This document shows, piece by piece, positions 25,270-35,738 of a stretch of 64,000 nt of DNA. This DNA is from Hymenopellis radicata. Taxonomy: Eukaryota > Basidiomycota > Agaricomycetes > Agaricales > Physalacriaceae. A program made the translations under genes and the position numbers. Each line of letters starts with the position of its first letter. Position 1 is the stretch's first letter. The notes below the pieces were generated by a model that was not told the origin of the DNA, ran no database searches, and saw nothing but the letters and a program-made list of their open reading frames with translations. The stretch spans positions 62,001 to 126,000 of the forward strand of contig JADNRX010000008.1 of NCBI GenBank assembly GCA_015501595.1. Direction: 5' to 3'.

Positions 25270-27388
25270 TCACTTTCTGACAGCTGCTCCCGGTGTGTCT
25301 CTCAAAACTCCGTCTTCGTCCCATTGCGAGGCGGGTTGTATTTCTTGTACTAATGACTGGTTCTCGGCATTGCCCTTCAACAAGTTGTGCAGCGTGAAAA
25401 TCGCATGCTCGCGTAAATCTGTGCAGTTGTATCAGTAATTATTAAAAAAAGACAGCGGTGAGGCGGCCTGACAGGGATTGCGCTCATCAACGACACACAG
25501 GTTCATTACGACCTCGATGCCACCGCACTCTCGGATGCGATCCTGTACAGCCCTGTTTTCGTGGCAGAGCACTCCAAGTAATCTGACTAGATCTCGTTTT
25601 AAGTACGAAAAACCCGTGTCGGTAGGCTGTGCGCTTGATGAAGCCTCGGCGCCCACTACAGGAACGGCTTTCCCAAAGTTTATGCGAGGTAGGAAACGAT
25701 CTAATAGACGAAGCACCTCTGAGATATGTCAGAGAAGTGAAGGGACAGATATCATCATGATGGCTGCTAACCTACTAAACTCTCATCAAGACGGTGAGAT
25801 TCAGATCGCAAGCTGTTAAAGAACGTTTTCAAAGGTGGCTGTGGCGTGTTTGGATTTGGCGTGGAAGGATCCCTCTCGTCATCCAGCAGTAGAGTGACTA
25901 TGCACTGAGAGACGAGCACAAGGGCCTCGCACACCTGGGCAGCATCACATCTAATTCTGCAGGCGCGCCGTTTTGCGGAAATGTTTCGGTGGAGGGTGAT
26001 CCCAAGGCACGTCGCAGAGCCCTTTGAGAATAGGATGACAGTGCGAAGAAGCAGCTGCCGAGCAGCTGGCTCAGACTTTGCCGCAGGTTGAATGTTTCGA
26101 CATCTTTCCCAGCCATCGGCGTTGCTTGAAGATATGAGTCAACAAGCTTCAAGATGACCGTCTGATGTGGTGTCACGGTTTCGTCTTTTCTGTCGTCCTC
26201 CATATCAGCACCGAGTCACCCGTTTGACGAATGAATTACCGACATAGATAGCTTAGCGTACATCTCAGGCACCAATCCAGCTTCCAAAAGCCGGCTGAAA
26301 ATGGCGTAACTTGCCAAAGCCGAGTCAGTTTATGTTTCTCCAGGAGATGGCAGTAACTAACATACCCGATGTCAAAGGCGTTGGCGTCATCTGTGCCTTC
26401 TTCTGCTTCGTATGTGCTTGCCATTTTGTCCAACAGACATACACATAGTCGTGCGCCGACTGTTGTTCGAACAAGTAATCTACTACCAAATCAGTTAGAA
26501 GGTAAGTCGGCCGTGAGACACGAAATCGACCTACGCTCGTGTCCTGCTGCCCTGTATGCAGTTTTGGATCAACATGAGAGCAGGGAGGGCCGATTTTGCG
26601 TCCGATGAGGTGAGAAGGCGGCTATGACAATAGGTCAATAGAGCGAGCGCATGGCATGGAACACGAACATCAAGACGACCTGATCCTCTGGAAGATTCAT
26701 GTAGGTCTCCCAGAGAGACTGCATGAGGCTGTCGTTAGCAGTAATGATATTGGAAAGGGCCTGTGCCAGAACGCGAGCTACAGCAACGGCTAGATATTCA
26801 CTTTCGCTATCAGTATCGCCTTTCATCTTTCTGAAAACAACATGCCTTGCTGATCTTCCATCGCGGTCCACGACGTATAATAATGCAAAAGACGTCTGAT
26901 ATCTGTCTCATTTTCACTAGGAGGAGATCAACATCTGAAGAAGGTGATAGATTACGCGTCTCACAATGCTCTATTTTGATTTTCGGGAACACCAGCCACA
27001 AGATTTCTTGTGAAACGCGCGAGAGAAAGGCCGAGTTTTAAGAGGTGATGATGCTTCTGCGACTCTGATTGAGCAGGACCACCGTCGTTGCCATCCGAAT
27101 CGTCGCCGTCCCAGAACGTCAACTGAGCACGGTGGAGAGATTGCCACAGTTTTCGCAGACATGGCCACGGAGACGGAGTAGCAGAGCCGAGAGAGGCTCT
27201 ATCAATGATCGTGTCGGTGAGTTTCGCGCTGAAAACGCAGGCTTGGCCTACCGCAAATCCTGATTGCGAGCTAGTTGTTCCGCGATAGCGTCGAGGGTGG
27301 TACAGAGAGAGTCATGGGTACTCTGGACGTTGATATCGAATGTCGCACAGACGCCAGTCAGATTTTCGGCCAAGTCAGCAGCATCCAT
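25270..27388 (-). CDS. ataxin-10 homologue (Ctr86-type, Atx10 domain)
   Basis: An armadillo-like cytoplasmic protein of the ataxin-10/copper-transport-protein-86 family (PF09759). The C-terminal domain is diagnostic: LKRDLVRLLGVLCHENRAVQ, then RIRECGGIEVVMNLCVVDE and, across the intron at about 25420-25480, LREHAIFTLHNLLKGNAENQ, ending with the stop at 25270-25272. Upstream, LARFTRNLVAGVPENQ is the other block typical of the family. The start is taken at 27388 (MDAADLAENLTGVCATFDIN), the first in-frame ATG of the first exon. At least six introns are present. In yeast the relative is poorly characterised; the vertebrate protein is linked to cytokinesis and neuronal survival, so no detailed role is claimed here. 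It shares a promoter of about 117 bp with Vma12. Confidence 0.88.
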
Positions 27389-27505
27389 CCAGCAAGCAGA
27401 ATTAAGCGGGGAATAAGAATAGTGGAAGGAGGGGATACAGTGGAAGGGAAAGAACAGGCTCAGCTATGTAGGCGCTGTCAGCCTCTGACGTTGCGTTTTG
27501 CCATC

Positions 27506-28206
27506 ATGGCCTCTGTCACCGCGCCCAATGTCAACATTTCCTTTGAGCCGCATCTCGCGGACATCTTAGCGCCGCTGCGGAGCGTTCTGCCCGGCGAGCT
27601 CGCTGGACAGCTGGACGCGTACTTGACTGATCCGCGTCCGGCCACCATCCCTTATGCGTTCATCCAGTCGATATCCCGATGGGCCAGATCCCCGACAGGC
27701 TCATCGGCGCTGAAAAGCAGCCCGCCGCTCGACCCCAAGGACTATTCGATGATTGCGCTGTTGGCTGGGACGGTGACTTCGCCGGAGCGCAAGTTTGGAT
27801 CGTACGAGCCCCCACCGGACCCAGAGGTCATCGCTGCACAGAAGAACGAGGAGAGAAAGCAAATCACGACGCTGGTCAATGCGCTGCTCAGCGTGGGGGG
27901 TTCAGCATTCGCAGCGCTGTGGGCGTCGCAGCATACAGGCTGGAAGTACGAATGGGTATGTCTGCTTCGCTTGCCGTGTTTCAATATGCTCATAGCCCTT
28001 AGCGCGTGTTGTTTTCATTCTTCGTTGCCATCGTCGTAGCAGTCTCTGAAGGAGTTCTATATCTCATCTGGCAATCTCGACGCGAAGCTTCACGCAAATC
28101 GAAACGCAGATTCATTGCGAGACACAAAAAGGATGATGGCCCGAACGCCAAAGTTGACCATCCTCCTGTTGAAGAAAGCAATGTGCTTCGCCATCGTAAA
28201 CAATAA
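27506..28206 (+). CDS. VMA12: Vma12-like V-ATPase assembly factor (ER membrane)
   Basis: An endoplasmic-reticulum membrane factor needed to assemble the V0 sector of the vacuolar H+-ATPase (PF11712; human TMEM199 family). The ATG at 27506 gives MASVTAPNVNISFEPHLADI. A soluble N-terminal region ends with the family-typical EERKQITTLVNALLSVGGSA, which begins the first hydrophobic segment. The second TM segment (SFFVAIVVAVSEGVLYLIW) is encoded by exon 2 after an intron at 27956-28002. A basic cytosolic tail follows (REASRKSKRRFIARHKKDD), ending with TAA at 28204-28206. The length of about 217 residues and the two-TM topology fit the family. It is divergent from the ataxin-10 gene, and its 3' end is only 28 bp from the permease stop. 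Confidence 0.88.
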
Positions 28207-28234
28207 TACTCTTCTACATGTACGCAGCATGTTT

Positions 28235-30115
28235 CTATAATCTTCCTTGATACTTGATTTCCAACTTTCTGAGTGGATAGTACAACAATCCTGCCAAGAA
28301 GAAAGCAACTTCAAACCCTATATCCCCCGTCGTTTTACCTATCGGTCCAACAAACCACGTCTGCTCCATGCATGGTACAACGAGACCAAAGCATCCGATG
28401 GAAGCCGCCAGCGCTGCTATTCCCCAAGGAAGCTCGCGGGGCTTGTTCCAAGATCGAATATCGTACGCAGATGGATCATTTCGTCGGAAGACAAAGTGTT
28501 CCACCAATATCACGGCTACAAACGCGCTTGCCCAATATCCGATGAGTCCCAAAAAGTTGACGAGCGTGTCGTAGAACTTGTGAGCGCCCACAATAGCTAT
28601 CGGGAGAACCCTGTCGGCATCACGTTAGCGACCGCGTCTGACCTCAAGGTACACGAACTCACACCGCGGTGGCAATGATGGAGAAAACATAACGTGGGAC
28701 AAGGTACAAGATCGGAATGAAAACTTGGACGTTGAGGGAAAACGAGTAGAAGGTCGGCGCTATATTTCCTGCGACGGAGAGACTCATGAGGACCGTCAGG
28801 AATTTTCCGAATCCTTTTGCTGGATGCAACATGGCCTCGAGAAGACCGCCGACATTACCACCTGCGTAGCCTGCTTCCCACTCCGGAACCAGAGCTGCCG
28901 AAGCAGTTACAGCGGCGCCCAGGCATTGTAATGTAACCTGGCGAGCATCAGCTTCTGGACTACACCTGGGCGGATGCTCACGATGGGTAACAGAAAGCCG
29001 AGGTAGGAATACAAGAACAGCCGCATACTAAAAGTAGAAGGGTAAGCAAAGGTGATCAAGAAGGAAACTATCATCTTACCTGGGAGTGTCAGGACGGAAG
29101 TAGATTGTAAAGTCCGAGCTCAAGCCAGAGTAGGTGATCACGAAACCAGCGATGGTGGACGCGAAGGATAGAATCGCCGCAGCTGTAGCTGGCTCCGCGG
29201 CTGGTACATTGCTGATGTGCTTCCCGCCCACACCCAGCGCTACGACGAATACGATAACAACTGGGACCCATGACACACGTTCGTACCACGAGAGCACTTT
29301 AATCCCACAGAACGAGACCTAGAAATAGCATATCAGCGCCACCTAGCTTCAGATAGCCAAAGATGGCGCGTACAAACAGCGATATGACTGAGATGATGAC
29401 GATACCGACACTGAATTGCAATTAGACCGCGTTGGGAATTGATAGCGCACGCGTACCTCCAGCTGAGGTGGCCTCCTGCAACGCTGGCGAGTGTCTGCCC
29501 GCCCAGAATACAGTTGAGAATACAGAATCCACACATGCCGATGAGGTTGAAAATACATGGCACGATAACTCCAAAGTAACTGGAACGCGATTAATCATTA
29601 AGCAGGCGTTCAGAATTCAAAGGAGATATAGCAACACACCCGAAGGAATATCGAGCTTGTATCATTTGTCGCAAGCCTAGTTTTGGTCCCCATGTGGTCC
29701 TACAGGCGTAGACGATAAACAGACATGCAGCGGACGTGACGGAGAACGCACAAGTATGCCGGGGGTAGTGCACAGAGAAGATTGAAGAACAAGATAACCA
29801 AGCACGAGTCGCGTACGCCCAGCCCAAATACAATAGGCCCAAAGATCCAGCAGAGAAGGAAAGGATGTTACAGTTGAAAGAGAACCACAGGAAGAAATTT
29901 TTGAAGTATTGCGTGTCGGTGCGGTCTTCAGGCTGGACGGGAATGGTACCTATGGTAATCAAGGAGGTGTTCGTCGAGGCGCGACGAGGACACGTACCTC
30001 TGCCTTCAATTCCCCACGTGAGTAGGCGGCGCGACCACCGCGTCGAGTAGCTTCCGTATGTCGTAGATTCGATATCGCGCTTCTCGTCGCTCGCCTCCTT
30101 CTCATGAAGTGACAT
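28235..30115 (-). CDS. NCS1-family purine/cytosine permease (Fcy2-like)
   Basis: A plasma-membrane H+ symporter of the nucleobase-cation-symport-1 family (PF02133), likely importing cytosine and purines. From the ATG at 30115 a short charged N-terminus leads, across intron 1, to IPVQPEDRTDTQYFKNFFLW and FSFNCNILSFSAGSLG, the NCS1 TM1 signature. Further blocks are GPKLGLRQMIQARYSFG and, near the end, NFLGLIGYWASAFVAVILVE with HFVFRRNDPSAYDIRSWNKP, ELPWGIAALAASIG and FEVAFFLAGLLYYPLRKLEI. About twelve TM segments are spread over ten or so exons. One base appears missing near 29838-29840: the continuation PIVFGLGVRDSCLVILFFNL is in the next frame. The conserved charged C-terminal region strongly favours the Fcy2 subfamily over uracil or allantoin carriers. 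Confidence 0.9.
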
Positions 30116-30304
30116 CTTTGAGTCAATAAAAGCGTGGAGGGAGGTAGAACAGCTTGTGTACAGAGAAAATCTGTTTCAAGGAAACTGGAGTGTACGAGTC
30201 ACTGAGGTTAACCAGGCATAGAATGGCAGGCTGGGTCAGCAGAAAATTAAAGATGCGCGATCGATCGACGGAACGATCAGATAAACTACCGGACGGAAAA
30301 AACA

Positions 30305-30520
30305 CAGGCTCCTAAACCAGCCGTCGATGGCGTTTGAGCTAAATACGTGAGCGAAATGAAAATCGAAAATATGAGTGAAGAATATAAAAGGAAATTCACG
30401 GACCAATGAGAAGAGAGCAACAGTGGGAAGATCAAACGCCAGGACGGCTGGCATATTCGTCACGGCAGCGTGTCGGCATCGTTGATGGCGACCTCGCCAA
30501 ACAAGCAATTCACCGCCTGT
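30305..30520 (+). repeat. 216-bp perfect inverted repeat, left arm
   Basis: This arm is base-for-base the reverse complement of 30778-30993. The two arms are separated by a 257-bp unique spacer (30521-30777). It contains a TATAAAAG motif near 30382-30389 and short open frames that simply reappear on the opposite strand in the other arm. It lies upstream of the NCS1 permease start (30115). Confidence 0.97.
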
Positions 30521-30777
30521 CACCCTTCGTTTTCGACGCGCTTCTGACGCGTCTCGCTCGTTTATTCTCTAGAAATCTCGCGCTCATTGACGACTATATC
30601 TTAATTCCTGTTCTAGTACACAATTTCGCATTGGGGCATGTCATGTGGAAATGGACCAGTTCCTCCCGCCAACAATGCTTCTGCACCGGCACTGCGGGAG
30701 TGGAGTGTTCAAGAAATTCAAGAACTTCGTAAAATAACGATGAATTGAACGGGAAAACGAAGGACAAGAGTAAGAGA

Positions 30778-30993
30778 ACAGGCGGTGAATTGCTTGTTTG
30801 GCGAGGTCGCCATCAACGATGCCGACACGCTGCCGTGACGAATATGCCAGCCGTCCTGGCGTTTGATCTTCCCACTGTTGCTCTCTTCTCATTGGTCCGT
30901 GAATTTCCTTTTATATTCTTCACTCATATTTTCGATTTTCATTTCGCTCACGTATTTAGCTCAAACGCCATCGACGGCTGGTTTAGGAGCCTG
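30778..30993 (-). repeat. 216-bp perfect inverted repeat, right arm
   Basis: Exact reverse complement of 30305-30520. Identity stops abruptly at both ends: at 30993 next to an A run, and at 30778, inside which only the short stretch CTTCGTTTTC is shared further in. No flanking target-site duplication was seen. Confidence 0.97.
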
Positions 30994-31226
30994 GAAAAAA
31001 CACTGCAATGCATCCGTTCCCGTTCCGAATCCGTGAGCGTGAATTCTGTCCAGACGGCCGACAACGAAACTTGAAAACATCTACACTGACTGACCGTTAT
31101 ATAACAAACGATGGAAAACGTACTGATACAAATGTACGGACTCAAAAATGATACAAGATACAAAATACACCAAGATTTCCAAATGAAGATGTAAGGATAA
31201 GGAATAAGAGGGATACATAGCGTTCG

Positions 31227-34200
31227 TCATATTGGCTTGTATTGCGACATGAAGTTCTGCCAAGACAGGTTGAGATCGTGATCCGGTGGCGCAGAAAACT
31301 CGCTGGGTAAAGAATGCTGCATGCTGAACTGGCCGAACCCAACTCGAACATTGTGGCCATTGCTGCCGTAGCCGTAGTAATGGGGCATGACATCCAAGGT
31401 CATCCCGTGCTGGCTTTGAGGAACATTGTATGGCATGGAGCCATCGGCTTGGGAATATACGGGATAGTCGTAATCTTGTTGCATGGGGGTATAGGACCAC
31501 TGCGCGGCTGGATCATGTATCGGCTGGTAGTTCGAGTTCTGGCTCAGTGGAGGAGAGGCTGGCTGCGAGGCTGGACTAGAGCCTGCGTTCGACGACGGCG
31601 ATGAGGGTAAAGACGATGTACGGCGGGAGACAAGCCGAGTCATTCCACCAAGTCCAGCCAATTCATCGCTTGCCTCTGTTTTGACATGTGGTATGCGATG
31701 ATTTGGGAGGACGTGTCCCCGGGCTTTGGAAATTGCCGCATGAGCTCTCTCCTTTAGCTTGTGCAGGACGTTCTGTTAAGCTATGAATTAGACGAGATAG
31801 AAGGGAGGTATGATGGGCCTACCAGTATCTTGACGGTTTGCGAGCTCTCTGATACTTGCGAAAAGAGTTGGTACGCCGATTCCAGATGCGACAGTGCCGA
31901 AGGGGCAAGTGCCATTTCAGCCTTCACCGCAATTGACCCGAGGACAATCTGACCAACATCAAGATCCGCAGACAGAAGCTAGAGGAAAACACTCACAGAA
32001 CAAGAGAACACATGGGTAAAGAGAAACCACATGCGTTCAGTCAGTGCCGGATGCTGCTTGAACAGACTCTCAATCAAGCCAACAAATGAACAGGCACTCG
32101 TATAGGCAGCAAGCACAGACTGCGCGTACTTGCTACCCATTGGATCAGTCGGGCAATCCTCGAGCGCTTGAGCAAAGAAGCCTCGGTGCATGTAAAACAG
32201 TGCTAATGCAATCCGTAATTATGCAACGTCAAAATAAAATGACAGACTCACTCATTTCCTTGATCGCGAACGCGATGTACCTCTGCATTGTCAGTTCTGT
32301 TGTTGGCCGATCGATCTCCGGTCCAAGTTTGGCTCCGCCGAAACCAGGAACTTGCAGGCTCGGAGGAACATAGTAAGATCGAACCTTCTTGTCAAGCTCT
32401 TGCAGCGTCTTGTAGCTGGGCGGTCGCGCGCCAAATGCCTGATCATGCACAACGGCCTGACATTGTGACGCGAAGGAATGTTTCCACGCGGCGACTACGA
32501 ATACGTCAGCGGCGGCGACATGCAAAGGGAGAGAAACTGACAAGTCATCTCGCCTTCCGTTGCCGTAGAGCTTGAGTCTTCGTGGGGCATCTTGGTATCC
32601 ACATGGACGATGGAAAACGAAGGCGGTCTTCCGTACGTGAGACTCTGATGCTAACGTCAGTGACGTGGGTTGGGTTGACATATGCGCCACTACCTGCCAC
32701 GAATCGTACACAAAAATTTCCCAGAGTAAACAGCGCCGGCGATACGTCTCCTCGGGATTTAAATTCCACTTGCCACTATCACGGTCTGAAATAAATGAGA
32801 AAAGGGCCACGGAATTGAAACATAGGCAACTCACGAAGTCCGACCTGTCGTAGATAGATTTTTAGCAAGTACCATCAACGACACGAAACAAATCACTTAC
32901 ACTCTGAGCCAGCTTCACAACAATTCCCATAACCACCCACCGCGCGCCTTCGTCGTTCCAAAACATGAAGTGGCACATGATGAGCTGTCGTACATCAAAG
33001 ACACCATAAGTCTCATCGGAGTTGAAGAAGCTTGAGTAAAAGAAGTACGTACAAGTGCTTGGATACCTGGAATGGATTGCTCGTCGAATACTGATTTGAT
33101 GGCCAATGCGGCACGGCCAAGATGGTAATACTGGGTGGCCTGAGGCGAATGGGCAGGCTGTTCCAGGTCCATCAAGGTCCCCATCGCAAGCACCATGAAA
33201 AGAAGAGCTAGACTTTGGGGATTAAAAGTCTCTAACATCGAGTCTTGCCCGTACACTGGGCGGTATATCGTTTCCAGAAAATCCTGATTGGAAATCGGTG
33301 TGTACCTAAATAGCCGTCAAAGAGTATACAAGGAAAAGACGAATAGCTGACATCCAAGCCGCATGTCGGTAGTAGAGATCGCATAGCCTCCTTGCTTGAG
33401 GTTCTGGCGGCAGAAAACTGATAAGTGATGCACGAATCGACTCCGCACTCTCAGACCCAGTCGACGCGAACGGAAAGCTTTGTGCCAGCCATGGAACATC
33501 ATTTGGTATAGGCGCTCGGAAATTCAGCGAGACTTCCTCTTCCTCGGAACCTTCTTCGTTCTAGAAGAGATGATAGCTCAAATTAAGCCTTTAGAATACT
33601 TGGAGGATGTAATCACGCACCTTGAGCAAATACTGAAGAGTACCAGATCTTAACGTGAGATGGAAATCACTGTCGAGACACAAGGAAACGCACCCAAGAG
33701 TTGGCAGTCGAGCCAAAGAAAGTCGATTTGCCACGTTCGGATAGAGACCTAACGACGGGAATTAATTAGTAGTGGAAACGAACGGAATAGCGGGAGCATC
33801 ATACAAGGAACCTAATGCATTTATGGCATCCGCGTTTTCAGCGGTGTCGTTGTTGTGCGCTTGTGAATCTAGACGTTCACGCTCTAGAGGACGCTTTATT
33901 TGAAGCAGTTCCTCCGTGAGGAGTGCATGGGGTTGTGGGGAGTTAAGAGCATGGGACTCGGCCAGTGCATCTTCCAGTTGCCGGACACGAGTCGATAGCT
34001 GGCCAATCTTGTCATGGAGAGCTTCGGTGTTTGCTAAGACAAAGCTAGATTATGTGGGGTCCGTGATTGGCTTCCTATGGTTTAATGTAAACACGCACCG
34101 ATTTCCCTTGCCCGTCGTGAGAGACCCTGTAGTCGGCGCATCAGAAGATGCCACTTCGCGATAAAGCATTCGTACCATCGGGACATATTGGTCCGCAGCC

Positions 34201-34712
34201 TGAGAGTTGTGTAAGGACGACCAAGAAGGATATAACAGCAAGAATACCTTTTTTCACGCAGTTACTAGACACGGCAAAGACACGGAGATGAGTGTGATGA
34301 TCGAGGCCAGGAAAGGGCGCGTACCTGCATGGAAAGACACGGCTGCACCTGTTGGACGAGGCGTGTGAGCTGTCGGGGGGCAATGAGAGGAGCAAAGGCC
34401 GTACTTGAGCTTCAATCTGTACAGGTAGACGCGAATCAGTGTAAGCTCGGGGTGGATTATAGACACAAGTGTGAGGCGAGTCGCTTCAATCCCGACGATG
34501 ATCAGTAGCCAGAAGATGACTAGTCGCCTTCGCCGCGCCACGCCGCCATTTGTCGAGCAGCTCGGCGATATAATAAACGAAATATTTGCTCACCTTCGGC
34601 ACTCGGAACAGCTCAATTGCCCTCCCCTGCGCTTTTGGCTCCGATGTACGCCAACTGAATTGTCCTGTGAGCGGTGGATTAAAGCGTTGTCTTGAGGATA
34701 TGGGGAGGCCAT
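31227..34712 (-). CDS. Zn2Cys6 fungal-specific transcription factor (copy 2)
   Basis: A paralogue of the regulator at 3178-6581. The start is taken at the ATG at 34712 (MASPYPQDNALIHRSQDNSV). The zinc cluster is assembled from five exons, three of them micro-exons of 12 nt (34405-34416), 24 nt (34325-34348) and 17 nt (34248-34264). Spliced, it reads CSECRRLKLKCSRVFPCSNC plus VKKGCGPIC, a full C-x2-C-x6-C-x5-C-x2-C-x8-C; the usual CDR is CSR here. A coiled coil follows, then the fungal_trans domain (AWKHSFASQCQAVVHDQAFG, LQVPGFGGAKLGPEI, AFAIKEMSES). The tail is Ser/Pro/Tyr/Gln-rich and ends LSWQNFMSQYKPI at 31227, aligning with the tail of copy 1. No frame breaks were noticed. It could regulate the neighbouring transporter or polyketide cluster, but nothing in the sequence proves this. 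Confidence 0.85.
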
Positions 34713-35738
34713 GGAGGCAAGAGGCAAGATGCAGTTGATGCAACAACTCTCGCTTCGGCCAAGAGCCGTCAATCCAGGTCAGCCAAAGCTAATCAGCCCT
34801 TCAAACGCACGCCGATCATGTTATTCCTTCGGACGTCGCCGTATTCCTTCCTTCGCATTTTGCTGTATTATTCTGCTCGCTCCTTTCTACTAGTACTACA
34901 CTCGTGCCTGCACACCGCGGAAGCCAATCAATCATACTATTTCTGTTCGTGATGATCTCAGCAATGTGCCGGTGCTCCTTACAATGAACTCAATCGTTCC
35001 AAGCTGCTGGGCTCTCGAGTTCTTCACAGGTCTCCGATCCCGACCGACGATTCGACTGCGAGCGCTTGAACACTATTCTGGCGCAACTTGTTCGGGGTCT
35101 ACCAATCGGTCTCCTCCCCATGGGCTACACTACTGCATCTCCCTACTTGGACGCATTCGGTTATTACTGACGGACATGCAAGCAATGCGTGGCTCCGGCC
35201 CCACTCAGGATGCAGCGTGCCCAGTGCGATCCAAGGGATGCGGAGTACATACGGGGTCACCAAAACGCCGCCATGGCTGACCTGCAACTCGGTCTCCAGC
35301 AATTTTTTTTTCATGTACGGCCTTGCTCAGGTCATCGTCGGCCATGGAGCTGCGCCGCTGCGATAATCTATAGTTCAATTCCTTTATTTCCTTGGGGCTG
35401 CATATACAACCTGCAGGAGCACCTGGATGTCCCTAGGCTTCTCCGACTTTTTAGGTCAATTGTATACCTTTTACAGACGACAAAAGTACGCGTTCCATGC
35501 GTTAAGAACGCCGCCATCACGCCACAACGCATATCTTACGGCCTTCGACTGTGTCAGTAAGAAGTAATTGTACATGTTGCCAGCCTTCTTTGCTGTCATG
35601 TCCCAAAGGCATCTGTAGACTCTCGCTTGTCTGTCAGTTCAACAAGAAGACGTGAACTCCTCATAACGTGTTGCGACAATCTGTAGATCGTGACGCGTCA
35701 ATTAAAATTATCTATCTATGAAGCCTATTTGTACTTCT
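34713..35738. other. intergenic region, no gene recognised
   Basis: About 1 kb between the second regulator's start and the ABC transporter's stop (both minus strand). Open frames such as 34966-35280 and 35189-35560 lack motifs. The left third is the regulator's promoter. Confidence 0.45.

Noticed and set aside
30406..31074. Two pairs of similar small proteins encoded on opposite strands
   Set aside because: They are the same inverted-repeat DNA read twice. Composition and lack of motifs or splice context give no support for coding.
34966..35560. Possible degraded gene right of the second regulator
   Set aside because: Overlapping frames without motifs or consistent splice signals; not supportable from sequence alone.
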